A stretch of 64,000 nucleotides of DNA from Strix aluco (GCF_031877795.1 NC_133933.1:24332029-24396028); one strand, 5' to 3'; positions 37,501 to 47,461 are shown, numbered from the stretch's first letter. Notes: generated from the letters alone by a model not told the origin. Made by a program: numbers and translations.

Positions 37501-40500
37501 ACCTAGAAAGTATCAATTACATGCATATGTTTTTGTAGGACAAAGAAGTCGATCAGCATTAAATATTAAACAAGCTGCTTTAAAAAATGATCATAGGGTG
37601 ATGAAGGAAGGGAGTTTATAGACAGAACATTTCATGTATTAAAATGAAGTATTCAAATATCCTCTGTTCCTTTGTCAGTGCAGCATGTATGTGTGTGAAG
37701 GGAAATAATAAATGATCATAAATTGTTTTTTCTTTGAAAAGTGCAGTTCTAGCCTCTGTAAGTGGCATAGTAGCATTCAGTAACTGTTCTGCAAAGTGCT
37801 TGCTATTGCTACCTTGATGCAGGATATCTTGTAGTCCATGTATTTCCTTCTTGTCCATCTCTTTTGGTGGAGAGGTAATTGTTACAGCTAAAGGAACTTT
37901 TGCTCCCAGAGAAGAGCAATGAAGTGGGAGGAAAAGTAGAATTAATTAATACCATAAGATCATGTTCATGGAAACTGTGATGTGAGCTTCAGGATCAGGC
38001 TGAAAATAAAGAAGGAACAAGTGTCAAGGAGAAATGAGCCTACAGTAACTTCTAAAGTGTGTAGTCCTCCTAATAAATAAAATATTTGGGCCTCTCATAT
38101 AAAGAATATAAACCATGTGGGTTTTGCTTTGTATTTGCATATACTGTCACATTTTTCTTGCCAATCTAAAGGATTTTTTTATTTATTATGAGAGAACTTT
38201 AGTAGAAAGTGGGAACTTTATGGCGAGGAGTGTAGTGACAGATAAAAGGAAGAGTATTGCTAACAACAACTTATGTCTTATCTGCAGGCTATTTTATTTA
38301 TGATTTTTTTACTGGACATGAATTAAACCCTCGTATTGGCAGTTTTGACCTCAAATACTTCTGTGAGTTGCGTCCAGGATTAATGGGCTGGGTGAGTCAG
38401 TTGTCTTAGTTATTTTATTTGCTTAAATATTACACAAATGGATTATTTTATATATATAAAAATTGGTATTAAGGATACAATATGTATTTATAAGCAGGAG
38501 AGAAGCGCTTACAGTTTCATGTTGCCAGATTTTTGATGACCATTTTTATTCACTTTTTAACTTCTACTTTCTAGCTTCTTTGCTTTGTGGGAAATGAAAA
38601 CCCTTCTTGAATTATTCATTCAGAATACAGCTTCAGAAATGTAGTTAGTTGCAAACTTTGGCTTGTGACATAGGTGTTTGGGTTTTTTTACTTAAACATT
38701 GGTCAAAAACATCTGTATTAAAATGTTCTATAGTATGATAGAAAAGACCACTTTCTTTTACAAGGAAAACTTCTAATGAAATATTTTCTAAACTAGGTTG
38801 TTATAAACTTGGCAATGCTCTTGGCTGAGATGAAGATACACAATCAAAGTATGCCATCGCTGTCAATGATACTTGTGAACAGCTTTCAGCTTCTGTATGT
38901 GGTGGATGCTCTTTGGAATGAGGTAAATGACAGTCATATTAAACTGTTACCATCTCTAATGCCAATGTTAAATGAATGAAGCTTTGTAAATTCTAAATTC
39001 CTTCCTCCTTGTTTCTAGGAAGCTATTTTGACTACAATGGATATTACCCATGATGGATTTGGATTCATGCTAGCATTCGGAGATTTGGTGTGGGTTCCAT
39101 TTGTCTACAGTCTGCAGGCCTTCTATTTAGTTGGTCATCCTACTGCAATTTCTTGGCCTGTTGCTGCTGCAATTACTATTCTGAACTGTAAGTTATAGTA
39201 AAAGTTACTGTTACTGGTAGTAACAATGCAGTGCTGATTTTTGTTTCCTTCAGTTGTGAGGTGAAGCTTTAGCTGAGATGCAGGGATTGTATTTTCTGTA
39301 TTACCACAGCTGGTGGAAGTGTGTGTCTGGGTACTGTTTAATACAAAGAATATAAAAATTTTTCATTTTATTAAATGAAGGATAAATGAGGCTCTGGACA
39401 CATAATTCTTCTGTTAAGAGGCATCTTTAAATGGATGCTGTCTGGAGTTGCAGAAGTGACTTAAAACATTTTGAATGAAGTGTAGCAGATGCTTTTTAAA
39501 GTCAGTCTGAGTGACAGACTTGTTTTTATAAGAAAGCATGGCCAACAATCAATTGACTTACTGAACCTAGGGAAAAAGAGGTTTTGTTGTTTAATGATTT
39601 GCATCTCTTTCCCCGATGCCCGTAGTTACAAACTCACGTCAATGGAAAACATCTTTTTACTCGTCAAGTGCTTTGAAAAATGATCTTGCATCTTTAGGGG
39701 ACCTTAAATTTGCACCAATATGGCCTTGTAGTTTGTCCCTTTTATCGAAGTAGTAAACGTAAGAGAAAAATTTTTTTGTAGAAACGACAAAGAGTTTAAA
39801 CACTTGGAAAGAATATGCAGGTGTACAACTTAGTATGTGCAGTCCTGAGAAATGCAACATCTTTTTTTAATTTTCAGTTAATTTTTTTCTTTTTTTTAAA
39901 TCTTTATTTAAAATATATTGTGATCATGTTTTTTCAGTTCAGCCTCAGAAAAAGCAAATTTAAGCTGCCTTGTGAAAATGATGGGGGAAATTAATTTCAA
40001 ACTGAGATAATACTTCATTGTCTGGTTCTTTTAATATCGTGAACTTGCAAATAGTTCATCAGTTTATGGATAGGCACTGTAACAAAATACTGGGCTGCTA
40101 ATAGAGCTATAATCTTACAAACCGCAGCACATCACCTTATACGTGTTTCAAACTCAATGTTACATTAACAAACTATAAGTCAGATATAAATGTAATAGTA
40201 AGTGTGAAAATAAACCTCCAAAATCATAAAAGTTAGTCAGTAATGTGTAAGAGCATATAGAACGCAGGTTTCCAATAGCATTTCTGTCTTGTTAGAGCTC
40301 TGAGAACCGGAGAGTATCGGTTACCTCTCTGAGGAAAAGACTTTGAGGTAGTAAGAGTGGCAGAGAGCACGTGAGTGCTTTTGTTGAAGGAGAGGAAACT
40401 GGAAAATACTGAAAATGCAAAATAAATTAATATCTGTTTTCAGGTATTGGCTATTACATATTCCGTAGTGCAAATTCTCAGAAAAATAATTTCCGAAGGA

Positions 40501-42987
40501 ATCCGGCAGATCCCAAATTGGCCTGTAAGTGCATTTTTTTATTTGCTCAATTGCTATACAATGTCTCTTTGTACTATTTAAATACACATTTCAATTGTTG
40601 TATTGACTACAATACTCTATTCACAGATCTGAAATTTATACCCACTGCAACTGGAAAAGGGCTTCTTGTCACGGGTTGGTGGGGTTTTGTTCGTCACCCT
40701 AATTATCTCGGTGACATCATCATGGCTCTCGCGTGGTCCCTACCATGTGGTAAGTTCCTGAAACTAAAGTGGATTTTATCAAAAATGCTTGTATATTTTG
40801 GCATCTGACTGGGTTTGAAATGCAAAGTGATAATTATTTGAGGTACTAAAACCTGTAATTAATTGAATGGCAACTTTCTGTGTTGTAAGCTTAATGCAAC
40901 ACTTGTTTTCTCTTACATCTTATCCTTTATAGCTCACTGTAGATTTGACTCTTCTTTCTGACACTTCATCATTCAGTAGTGATGGGGGTTGCTTGCTAAT
41001 AAGTTGTTCCTTACATTTTTTGGGCTAGTAGCTGTGCTATGGTGTTTTCAAAGGGAGTTCCCAAAAAGTGGGAGTTTGCTTGGAGACAAAGGCTACCACA
41101 TACAGGGATGGACTTTAAGCAAAATACATTTTAAAAAAAAAAAAAAAGTCATCAAATGCAAAGGAGTGGAATTGTATTTCAGTTTTTGTTAACAAATACT
41201 TCCCAGTTTTCATGAAACTTACACTTGGAAGAAATTAGGGAGCCTTTTGTCCAATGGGCTTTTGCAAGAGCTTAGGAAGAGCAGTGAGAGTTTCAGAAAA
41301 TACATCTGATCATGGTAGTCCTGCCCCCTCTTATTCAAGTCTGAAAAATGGCTTTGGGCTCCTCCCTTGCCTGAAGGAGTTTCTCTTCTATAAAAGCTCA
41401 GAAATAAGCATGACAGATGTTATTCTGAGGCCGAGCTGCTCTGCACCCCATGGCACAGTCTGGCTTTTGCAGACTGTGGGACACAGAGTTTTGGCAAAGT
41501 GGGACTTTGTCACCAAGTACTTAATGCCCTGACCAGGAGCATCAGCTGAGAGAGGATGCTGGAGTTCAGGTGCTCCTCCAGGGGTTAATTTTATTTTGAA
41601 TTTGAATTGAAAGTAGACAATACTAGATTAGCATATACATTTTTGAACAGTATCCTGGAAGAGGCTTCCTGCCATGAAAATGTGGGACTCGAATCTTCTG
41701 TTGGCACTGTAATAGCTGTGTGCGGGGTGAGGATGGGTGGGAGTGGATCACAGAATCATAGAATGGTTTGGGTTGGAAGGGACCTTTAAATGTCATCCAG
41801 TGCAGCCCCCCTGCAGTGAGCAGGGACATCTTCAACTAGATCAGGTTGCTCAGAGCCCTGTATGACCACATCTCAGATGTTTCCAGGGAGGGGGCATCTA
41901 CCACCTCTCTGGACAACCTGTTCCAGATTTCAGCACCCTTGTAAAAAATTTCTTCCTTATATCTAGTCTGAATCTACCCTCTTAGTTTATAACCATTAGC
42001 CTTTGTCCTGTTGCTACAGGCCCTATATGGTCTGTCCCCATCTTTCTTATAAGCTCCCTTAAAGTATTGAAAAGCTGCAATAAGGTGTCCCTGGAGCCTT
42101 CTCTTCTCCAGGCTGAACACCCCCAACTCTCTCAGCCTGTCCTCATAAGGGAGGTGCTCCAGCCCCCTGATCATCTTTGTGGCCTCCTCTGGACCCGCTC
42201 CAACAGGTCCATGTCCTTCTTATGTAGGGGCCCCAGAGCTGGACACAGCACTGCAGGTGGGGTCTCACAAGAGCGGAGTAGAGGGGGAGAATCCCCTCCC
42301 TCAACCTGCTGGTCACGCTTCTCTTGATGCAGCCCAGGATACGGTTGGCTTTCTGGGCTGTTGAGTGCATGATGCCGGCTCATAGTCAGTTTTTCATCCA
42401 CAAGTCAAGCAGTGTGTTGAGCAAAGCTACAGTTACCATCTACAGCCAAAATAGAGAAGACCTTGTGGGGCTTGTGTGGGGCAACTTGTGCTGCAGAGGT
42501 TTAACTATTTTTCTGGTTTTGATAGCTAAAGAACTTAAAATTTTAAGTGCCAGCTTTGCATGCATGGAGAGTGAAGTTGGTAGATTTTGAGACTCTGAGT
42601 TTTAAAGATTATTGTTTGGTTTTTTGTGGGTCTCTTCCTATCTGCATGTAAACATATCACACAATTTTTGTACTAATCTATTGTGTATTTGATGCTTTAC
42701 AATGCAAGTATAAGATGCTTCAGTCCATAACAAGTATATATCGGCAGTTTAGTACATGTTGTTAATAGCTAACATTTCTAGATATTTTTGCTGTATCTAA
42801 AGTGACTTTCTCACTTTATTCTACAGGTTTTAATCACGTTTTACCATATTTCTATGTGATATATTTCATCTGCTTGCTTGTTCATAGAGAAGCTCGTGAT
42901 GAACATCATTGTAAGCAAAAATATGGCTTGGCATGGGAAAGGTATTGTCAGCGTGTACCATATCGCATATTTCCTTACATCTACTAA
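28413..42987 (+). CDS. LBR: Lamin B receptor / delta(14)-sterol reductase, 13 coding exons, 608 aa
   Basis: Inner nuclear membrane protein that anchors lamin B and heterochromatin and also reduces the C14 double bond of sterols in cholesterol synthesis. Joined exons: 28413-28577, 30070-30258, 32553-32636, 33232-33409, 34006-34202, 34909-34963, 36827-37021, 38288-38391, 38797-38922, 39019-39187, 40444-40524, 40627-40749, 42827-42987. Sum 1827 nt including TAA; all introns are GT-AG and keep frame. Residues 1-60 form a Tudor domain, 65-100 a Ser/Arg-rich arm with a Ser71-Pro72 mitotic kinase site, and about 207-608 the ERG4/ERG24 reductase with several membrane spans. Signature [16 protein letters not shown] is at 355-370 and [14 protein letters not shown] at 531-544. 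Asn540 and Arg576 correspond to human N547 and R583, a constant offset of 7 against the 615-aa human protein. The start ATG (A at -3) opens the conserved [12 protein letters not shown]. No break is seen. Confidence 0.97.
28578..30069 (+). other. LBR: LBR intron 2
   Basis: AT-rich, 1.49 kb, phase 0. Acceptor TTTCTTTCTTTTAG. No repeat family or nested gene recognised. Confidence 0.8.
30070..30258 (+). CDS. LBR: LBR exon 3 (RS-rich nucleoplasmic arm, residues 56-118)
   Basis: Encodes a Ser/Arg-rich arm: [20 protein letters not shown] at 67-86, then [10 protein letters not shown]. The alternating RS pairs are the type phosphorylated by SRPK1, and Ser71 before Pro72 matches the p34cdc2 mitotic site known at Ser71 of chicken LBR. 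The exon is 63 codons, phase 0 at both ends, so its skipping would keep frame. A longer-looking frame in another phase over the same bases is a shadow. Confidence 0.96.
30259..32552 (+). other. LBR: LBR intron 3
   Basis: 2.29 kb, phase 0. It contains a solo LTR (30401-30998) inserted antisense to LBR, starting about 140 bp after the donor. The rest is AT-rich without recognised features. Confidence 0.85.
30401..30998 (-). mobile_element. Solo LTR of an avian endogenous retrovirus in LBR intron 3
   Basis: Minus-strand text runs TGTGCTGATTTTGGCTGGGATAGAG .. CTAGTATGGGGCTGTG .. AGCAGTGCTTACACAGCATC .. AAGGCCTTTTCTGCTTCTC .. CATATGGCCTCATGCTCAGC .. GGGTTAAACCATGACA. It shares this order with the LTR at 13313-13938 but is better preserved. 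Termini are TG..CA. The expected TATA word after CTCAGC has become CACAAAACT, so promoter activity is doubtful. No clear target-site duplication was found and no internal genes are attached. C runs (30458-30470, 30696-30703) lie inside. Confidence 0.85.
32553..32636 (+). CDS. LBR: LBR exon 4 (linker, residues 119-146)
   Basis: Begins [15 protein letters not shown], matching the RYNGEPE word of other LBR proteins. It lies between the RS arm and the basic segment before the first membrane span, the region implicated in HP1 binding. The end reads ACVILE, a near match to the HP1 chromoshadow motif PxVxL. Phase 0 at both ends; acceptor TTTCTTTTAACCAG, donor GAG/GTATGA. Confidence 0.93.
32637..33231 (+). 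other. LBR: LBR intron 4
   Basis: 595 bp, AT-rich, phase 0. Acceptor CTTACTCATTAACAG. Nothing else recognised. Confidence 0.85.
33232..33409 (+). CDS. LBR: LBR exon 5 (basic linker, residues 147-206)
   Basis: Encodes [20 protein letters not shown], then a Lys/Glu-rich stretch and [10 protein letters not shown] just before the membrane domain. QYSLRPR and LEFGG are conserved LBR words. The charged [10 protein letters not shown] segment is likely helical. Ends phase 1 (GGAAGAATTG/GTATGC). Confidence 0.95.
33410..34005 (+). other. LBR: LBR intron 5
   Basis: 596 bp, phase 1, acceptor TGATGCCTGTTTACAG. No features recognised. Confidence 0.85.
34006..34202 (+). CDS. LBR: LBR exon 6 (membrane spans 1 and 2, residues 206-271)
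   Basis: Starts the membrane domain. A hydrophobic run at 207-225 ([19 protein letters not shown]) is followed by the loop [20 protein letters not shown] and a second run at 250-268 ([19 protein letters not shown]). The first span is the one known to be enough for inner nuclear membrane retention. Phase 1 to phase 0; donor AAAG/GTAAGC. Confidence 0.97.
34203..34908 (+). other. LBR: LBR intron 6
   Basis: 706 bp, phase 0, acceptor TTATTCTTCCTAG. No features recognised. Confidence 0.85.
34909..34963 (+). CDS. LBR: LBR exon 7 (55-nt exon, residues 272-290)
   Basis: Very short exon encoding [19 protein letters not shown] with the split last Gly, the loop after span 2 (GR.L.YR.NG is conserved in sterol reductases). 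Phase 0 to 1; donor AAATG/GTAAGC. Confidence 0.95.
35910..35924. repeat. G15 homopolymer
   Basis: Fifteen G following A-rich text within intron 7. Likely length-variable; a G-run of this size can form quadruplexes with other copies. Confidence 0.9.
36010..36275 (+). mobile_element. CR1 LINE 3' fragment, sense in intron 7
   Basis: Word order matches the CR1 3' end: GTGTCAGGACAAGAGGCAGT, then a tail of ORF2 and 3' UTR with TTGCCCAGAGAAGTTGTGGAG, TCCATCCTTGGAGATACTCA, GGGTCTTGGACTAGATGAGC, TCCAGAGGTCCCTTCTAACC and the terminal CTCAACCGTTGTGACC. 5' truncated, as most CR1 copies are. Confidence 0.9.
36827..37021 (+). CDS. LBR: LBR exon 8 (membrane spans 3 and 4, residues 290-355)
   Basis: Encodes [19 protein letters not shown], then [20 protein letters not shown] and [20 protein letters not shown]. 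Two hydrophobic segments (about 291-308 and 322-341) and the RSLKAP word typical of LBR. Phase 1 at both ends; donor TTCTG/GTGAGT. Confidence 0.97.
37022..38287 (+). other. LBR: LBR intron 8
   Basis: 1.27 kb, AT-rich, phase 1, acceptor TGTCTTATCTGCAG. No features recognised. Confidence 0.85.
38288..38391 (+). CDS. LBR: LBR exon 9 (sterol reductase signature 1, residues 355-389)
   Basis: [16 protein letters not shown] (355-370) satisfies the ERG4/ERG24 family signature, followed by [19 protein letters not shown]. These residues contact sterol and NADPH in related reductases. Phase 1 to 0; donor CTGG/GTGAGT. Confidence 0.97.
38392..38796 (+). other. LBR: LBR intron 9
   Basis: 405 bp, AT-rich, phase 0. 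No features recognised. Confidence 0.85.
38797..38922 (+). CDS. LBR: LBR exon 10 (reductase core, residues 390-431)
   Basis: Encodes [19 protein letters not shown], then [20 protein letters not shown] and WNE. Conserved QLLYV.DALWNE region of C14 reductases. Phase 0 at both ends; separated from exon 11 by only a 96-bp intron. Confidence 0.97.
39019..39187 (+). CDS. LBR: LBR exon 11 (reductase core, residues 432-488)
   Basis: Encodes [40 protein letters not shown] and a further hydrophobic run. DGFGFML.FGDL.WVPF is one of the most conserved parts of sterol reductases. Ends phase 1 within Cys488 (AACT/GTAAGT). Confidence 0.97.
39188..40443 (+). other. LBR: LBR intron 11
   Basis: 1.26 kb, AT-rich, phase 1, acceptor ATATCTGTTTTCAG. 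No repeat or RNA gene recognised. Confidence 0.85.
40444..40524 (+). CDS. LBR: LBR exon 12 (residues 488-515)
   Basis: Encodes (C)[20 protein letters not shown] and ADPKLA, with the conserved IFR.ANSQK..FR.NP.DP loop. Phase 1 at both ends, followed by a 102-bp intron. Confidence 0.97.
40627..40749 (+). CDS. LBR: LBR exon 13 (sterol reductase signature 2, residues 515-556)
   Basis: Encodes [18 protein letters not shown] and [20 protein letters not shown]. Contains the RHPNYLGD motif; Asn540 corresponds to human N547, whose change abolishes reductase activity in Greenberg dysplasia. Phase 1 at both ends; donor TGTG/GTAAGT. Confidence 0.97.
40750..42826 (+). other. LBR: LBR intron 13
   Basis: 2.08 kb, phase 1. 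Carries an antisense CR1 copy (41747-42410) and a 15-nt A run (41135-41149). The acceptor is CTTTATTCTACAG. Confidence 0.85.
41747..42410 (-). mobile_element. CR1 LINE, 5'-truncated, with reverse transcriptase C-terminal remnant
   Basis: Antisense to LBR. The plus strand begins with the CR1 3' terminus ATCACAGAATCATAGAATGG, then the 3' UTR words (GACCTTTAAATGTCATCCAG, AACCTGTTCCAGATTTCAGC), and from about 41970 to 42410 the end of ORF2. Minus-strand frames show [28 protein letters not shown] and [20 protein letters not shown], the C-terminal region of CR1 ORF2, and further on [19 protein letters not shown]. Frameshifts split these words over different frames, so it is dead. Length about 660 bp is typical of a truncated insertion. 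Confidence 0.95.
42827..42987 (+). CDS. LBR: LBR exon 14 (C-terminus, residues 556-608, stop)
   Basis: Encodes (G)[39 protein letters not shown] and [13 protein letters not shown], ending TAA at 42985-42987. Arg576 in LLVHRE corresponds to human R583, another disease residue. The C..KYG..W..YC..V.YRI.P.IY ending is the shared end of ERG4/ERG24 reductases, so the protein is complete. Confidence 0.98.
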
Positions 42988-45305
42988 AGCACTCTAGATG
43001 CCTGATTTGCAAATTACTTCTAAAGTTAGTTTCTTTGCAAATAAAAATATACCTCTTACCTTTGCACTTGGTCTATTTGTTACTTAGGCTTTTAAAAAAA
43101 AAAAAAGTGACCAAACAATGGAGTGCATCAACAGGTATTTACAACTAATATTAAATATGTGAGTTATGTGAACTGACTGTCTGTGACTTCAATTTTTAAA
43201 AATTGTGAATTTTAAAAAGTCTTGGAGCCCTAATTAGAATCCTGAGTTTACATTTTTTTATTGCATTTAATTAAGCACTGTGATGTAAAGTATATTATTT
43301 TCTTAATACAGTAATTACAGAAATTCCATCCAGTTCATTTTTTGGTGTTACTTGTACCATCTAACTTCAGATGTCTGACTTAGTTGCCTGAATTGGAGGA
43401 GCAGCAGGGTCTTTTTGATCAGTGGAGCTGGAAGCAGAGGATTTGACCCACCTAAGGGCCCCGTGGCACTGGCAGTGCCCTGCAGCCCTGGGCCCAGAGC
43501 TGGCACAGCTCAGCTGGGTGGTTGGCCCCCTCCTGGCTTTTCATTAATGGGATTTTTTTGGTCAGGGAGGCTCAGGCTGCCCATCCTGCCCTGCACCTGC
43601 AGGAGGGACAAAGGATCAGAAGGAGAAGTGAAGGGGCACAACTCCCATCCCGTCCCCACATTCTTGAGGCAGTTTTGGCACAGACCAAGGGGGACTCTGA
43701 GCTGCCACCTGGCTGTGCTCCTGACCCTAGAGAGAAGCCACGCTTCTAGCTCAGACTCCTGAAGGTAGATGATACAAACACTTGTTTCAGCTGTGAGCAG
43801 AGCTGTGGAATGAGTAGCGAACCTTAATCCTGCATCTGGCATTGAACATGGGGTAGCAAAAGGTGCAGTGTATGTGTATTTGACAGAAAAGAATAAAATG
43901 ACCACAGTTGGCTTATTCTGATCTTTGTAAATTGTGTCTTAATGTACCATAGCGTTTGCCGAGTGTGTATGATAAAGCCTCTGTTTTTGCTGTACAGTGT
44001 TTGGATTTGAAAATGCGATAGCTTTTTTAGAAACAGGAGAAATCAGTGACTAAATCAATTTCCAGTAATTTGTTTTTAAAATGTTCGTTGAATAAGGTTT
44101 TTGTAAATTAATGTATTGATTCTTGAAACAATTGAAGTGTTCATTTAAATATTTGTATTGACAGATATGCTATGAAAATTTTGGAAATACTCCTCAATCC
44201 AAAGTGTGTTTTTTAATTTGGCAGTGCTACCTCATATGTAGGTTTTGCCTTTTGTACTGTTGCAGATAGAGAAAACAGCTATTTTTTTGCTATTGCTATT
44301 TAAAACAACATTTTTTTACATGAGCCTGTGGTTAAACTCAACCACTTTCTAATATATTTTTGTATATATTTGGTTTTTTAACTAATGTATGTGTTCTAGT
44401 CAGTAGGTGTATTCTTTGTCTAACTGGCTGTAAATCAGATGCCCTTGCAGTATTTACTTCATGAGTAGAATAATTTTATATTTTACTGAAATAATCTTGC
44501 ATTAATTAACTAGCTTTTATTCTGTCGTCACAACTGAGAGCTTTTCACATACTTCATACCTGAGGTTTATAGCACAAGTAGTCCAAAAAAGCTTATTAGA
44601 ATCTTAAATACAGAGCAGGTACCTCTATGCTTGCTGCAGGAAGGTTCCTAATAAATTGGAATGTTGCTATTATTCATCAATTATTTTCAGTTCTTTTAAA
44701 ATGTTGATGTAATTGAAATCTAGCACATGATTTTTTAAATAAAAGAGCAGTCTATTTTGTACACGGGCATTTTTTAAAGATAACTGTACATTCGAAGTGT
44801 ATATAATGTAGCTTGATTGTGACAGTCTCCTCTGAAAATCTGTATGTTGGTGTTGTAAGGAAAATGTTTTAAGACAAGTACTTTGATTCCTGAAAGAAAA
44901 TAGCAGTGCCTGCATCGGTAACAACACTGGAGAGCGCTTACCCTGTGAAGTGGCAGATTAAACTGGGATACTTTTTTCAGTGGTTGCTCTATGGATTAGT
45001 AGGAAATAGAGCAATCATTTTGCTGCACTCGTTTGCAGTTGATGTTTTAAAATCTGCTGAAGGGGGGGCAGTTTAACTCCGCAGCCTGTAAACTAGGAGA
45101 TGCTACTGCTATCCCAGTTTTATCTGTTGCCACAGAAGGTTGTTAAAACATAATTCAGAGCACTTGTTTTTCAGAAACGGATCTTGACCAATGATAACTT
45201 CAGTTTATTTACATGCCGAGTTTTATGTGAATTTGATTTTGAAGTAATAGTTTTTAATACAAACAAGCCTATAAACTAAAATAAAGCTTTTCCTTAAAAT
45301 CAAGT
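42988..45305 (+). other. LBR: LBR 3' UTR (end inferred)
   Basis: Sequence after the stop is AT-rich with many ATTTA words. AATAAA hexamers occur at 43040-43045, 43892-43897, 44650-44655, 44738-44743 and 45280-45285. The last is followed about 40 bp on by the GT-rich GGTGGTGTCTG, a good cleavage context, and a UTR of about 2.3 kb is similar in size to mammalian LBR. A GC-rich pocket (about 43410-43760) interrupts the AT-rich text. Which sites are used cannot be told from sequence. Confidence 0.6.
45280..45285 (+). terminator. Likely distal LBR polyadenylation signal
   Basis: AATAAA with a downstream T- and GT-rich element (45314-45335). The proximal AATAAA at 43040 is 53 bp after the stop and may give a short-UTR form. 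Confidence 0.55.
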
Positions 45306-46649
45306 AGTGCATTTATTTTTCTTTGGTGGTGTCTGAAAAAAATGACATTGATTTATCTTACTAACTAAAGATGCAAGTTTGCTGAAGTTCCTTTTGTATC
45401 TGTGGTTGTGGGTTGAGTGTTTACAAGCTCATGTATGGTGCTTCTCTTAGACTGTCTGGGAATTTAAGGAAAGGAGGTCTCTCCACTTGAAAGGAGATCT
45501 CCACCTCTCCTTTTTTTTCTGCTTCTCTTTGTGCAAAAGTTTACAGATCCGCCATCAGCCCGAGAGCGTATTTGTTCTTTGAAACAGCTCTCTCTGTGTC
45601 AGCTACTTTTGCTCATCTGCCTGGACTGCAGAAAATCAAAGCACTAACAAGTTTTTCATGGCAGGGGAAGGAAAAGCAGGCTCAAAAACCTCAGTGGGTA
45701 GTAACTTCAGTTGTTACTAAGTTAGGAAAAAGTGATTATCTTTACTGGAAATAGATGATGGTTTCAGAGAAATGAAATACTCATTAAACATGTCTGAGAA
45801 TTGCCAGTGGCGGAGCTGGCACAGCTGGGCGCCTGCCTCTGTGCCTCTGACTGTGTCCTTGCTCACGTGGTAGGTGACTGCTGTTAGAGGGGTGGGTAAG
45901 CCTGGAGGTGGTGGTACCCTGGGTCCTCAGGGAGTCCAGGGGAGTGGGCAAGGGTAATTACTGGTTGGTTCCTCCATTCAGTTAATTCAAAAATAAAATT
46001 AATTTTAACTGGCAAAAGACAGAATTAACACTTGTTTTACCTGTAATACATTGTATTTTTTCCCCACAGCTTCTATTAGAGGTCAAAACCAAACAATTTC
46101 ACGTAATGGTGGGATACAGCTGAAGGGGTACTGCACAGGAAATACATTTTGTGCTAGTGTGAACAAGATTCTGGTGGGAATATGATACATGACTAAAGGA
46201 ACAGTTATGCTAATTTTGCCTACAGAAAGTTACTTACCACAGGTAATAAAAATGCTTAAATTACATTTACAGTAGCTCATTAAAACCTTATTGGAACCAT
46301 ACTTCTTAACTCTCGTTGAGTGAAAGCTGTTTCAGGGAGTGGGTGTAAAACCTCTCCCATGTGTGGAGGGAAAGCATCTTGCACTGTCTGTATATAACCA
46401 AAAACTCCAACGCTGTTTTCTGGTGGGGCAGTTCCCTAAAATTAGAAGAAAATACTTTGATGGTGCTTTCACATTTTTAATATTTCAGTGAACCTAAGCG
46501 TTGAATTTTTTTTTGGTAGAAGTTTTTTTTAAAACATCAATTCTACCTTTTTGTATATAAAAATATAAGGAATAACAATGTTAGAGTACCATGAGAAAAG
46601 TATTTTATGTCCCATCACAGGAGTGGGGAAACCTTTTGAAGACTGAATC
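45306..46649. other. Intergenic, no gene recognised
   Basis: No open frame with recognisable content. Short T runs only. Confidence 0.6.
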
Positions 46650-47461
46650 TGTATATATCAGGTATACCAAAGTGCCTTCATGGAGATAATAAATGTGAAC
46701 AAACTTTGATTTGTCACCAGATCTGAACAGCTGAAACCAATGAGATGACAGGGGTAACCAAAACTGCTCCAGTAACATCTAACAAATTCTAGGTTTGGTG
46801 TACCTGTTGGGGAAGTTACTGCTGCACAAGGACACTGGAGCATGACGACACACAAGAATGATGACTCCAAAGCATGCGCATGCTCCCCCAAGGGTACCCA
46901 GAAGGTGTAATCGCTCATCCAAGGGGGTGAGGACTCCCTCAGGGATATCCAGAAGGAGTATTTGCTCACCAAGGGGAGGTGAGGGTGCTCAGTCCCAGGA
47001 AGGTTCCTTGGGTGGTGTCCCAGACCCAAGGGGAAGGCTTCCCCTCACAGACCTGCTGCTCCCAGGAGAATGACTCAAAGGGCACTCTGATGGGGGCCCC
47101 ATTTTATAGCCTGCTTGGATCTGAACTGTGGTTATATGTGGTCAGTGTTCTAGAAACTTCTCTCAACCGAGGTGTTTTGTTGACTTGTGGCCTTGTCTGT
47201 CAACCAGAGGACCCCCTACCTTTTCCTGCCATGGTGGGGGGGTGCGTACTGGTCTGTACCTGGCCAGGGCGCATACATGACAGCAACCATGGTGTGCTGC
47301 CGGAGGTGCAAAATAAAGGCACAGAAGAGCCAGTGGTGGCCATGTTAAAAGCCCTAGCCCCTGCCGGCGGGTGCTCCTGCCACACATTGCCCAAGTGCAT
47401 TGGTACTCCAACTTTTTTTTTTTTTTTTGTCTGTGGCTGTCATATTGACATCATGTCAACA
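46650..47461 (-). mobile_element. Probable LTR of an endogenous retrovirus (edges approximate)
   Basis: A GC-richer block of about 800 bp in AT-rich DNA. On the minus strand it reads like an LTR: a U3-like first half, then AGGCTATAAAATGGGGCC as a TATA box (plus strand near 47100-47117), then GAGTCATTCTCCTGGGAGCA and CACCTTCTGG words repeated with small changes, and a 3' part. CACAGAAGAGCC and the CCAACTGGTT-like ends were not decisive. TG..CA termini can be placed at 46650 and 47461 but no target-site duplication was found. A 16-nt T run (47413-47428) lies inside. A 161-codon open frame (46979-47464, plus) inside it is a chance frame. Confidence 0.5.

Noticed and set aside
43415-43905. 115- and 131-codon opposing ORFs
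   Set aside because: Both sit in the GC-rich pocket of the LBR 3' UTR and overlap; no domains.
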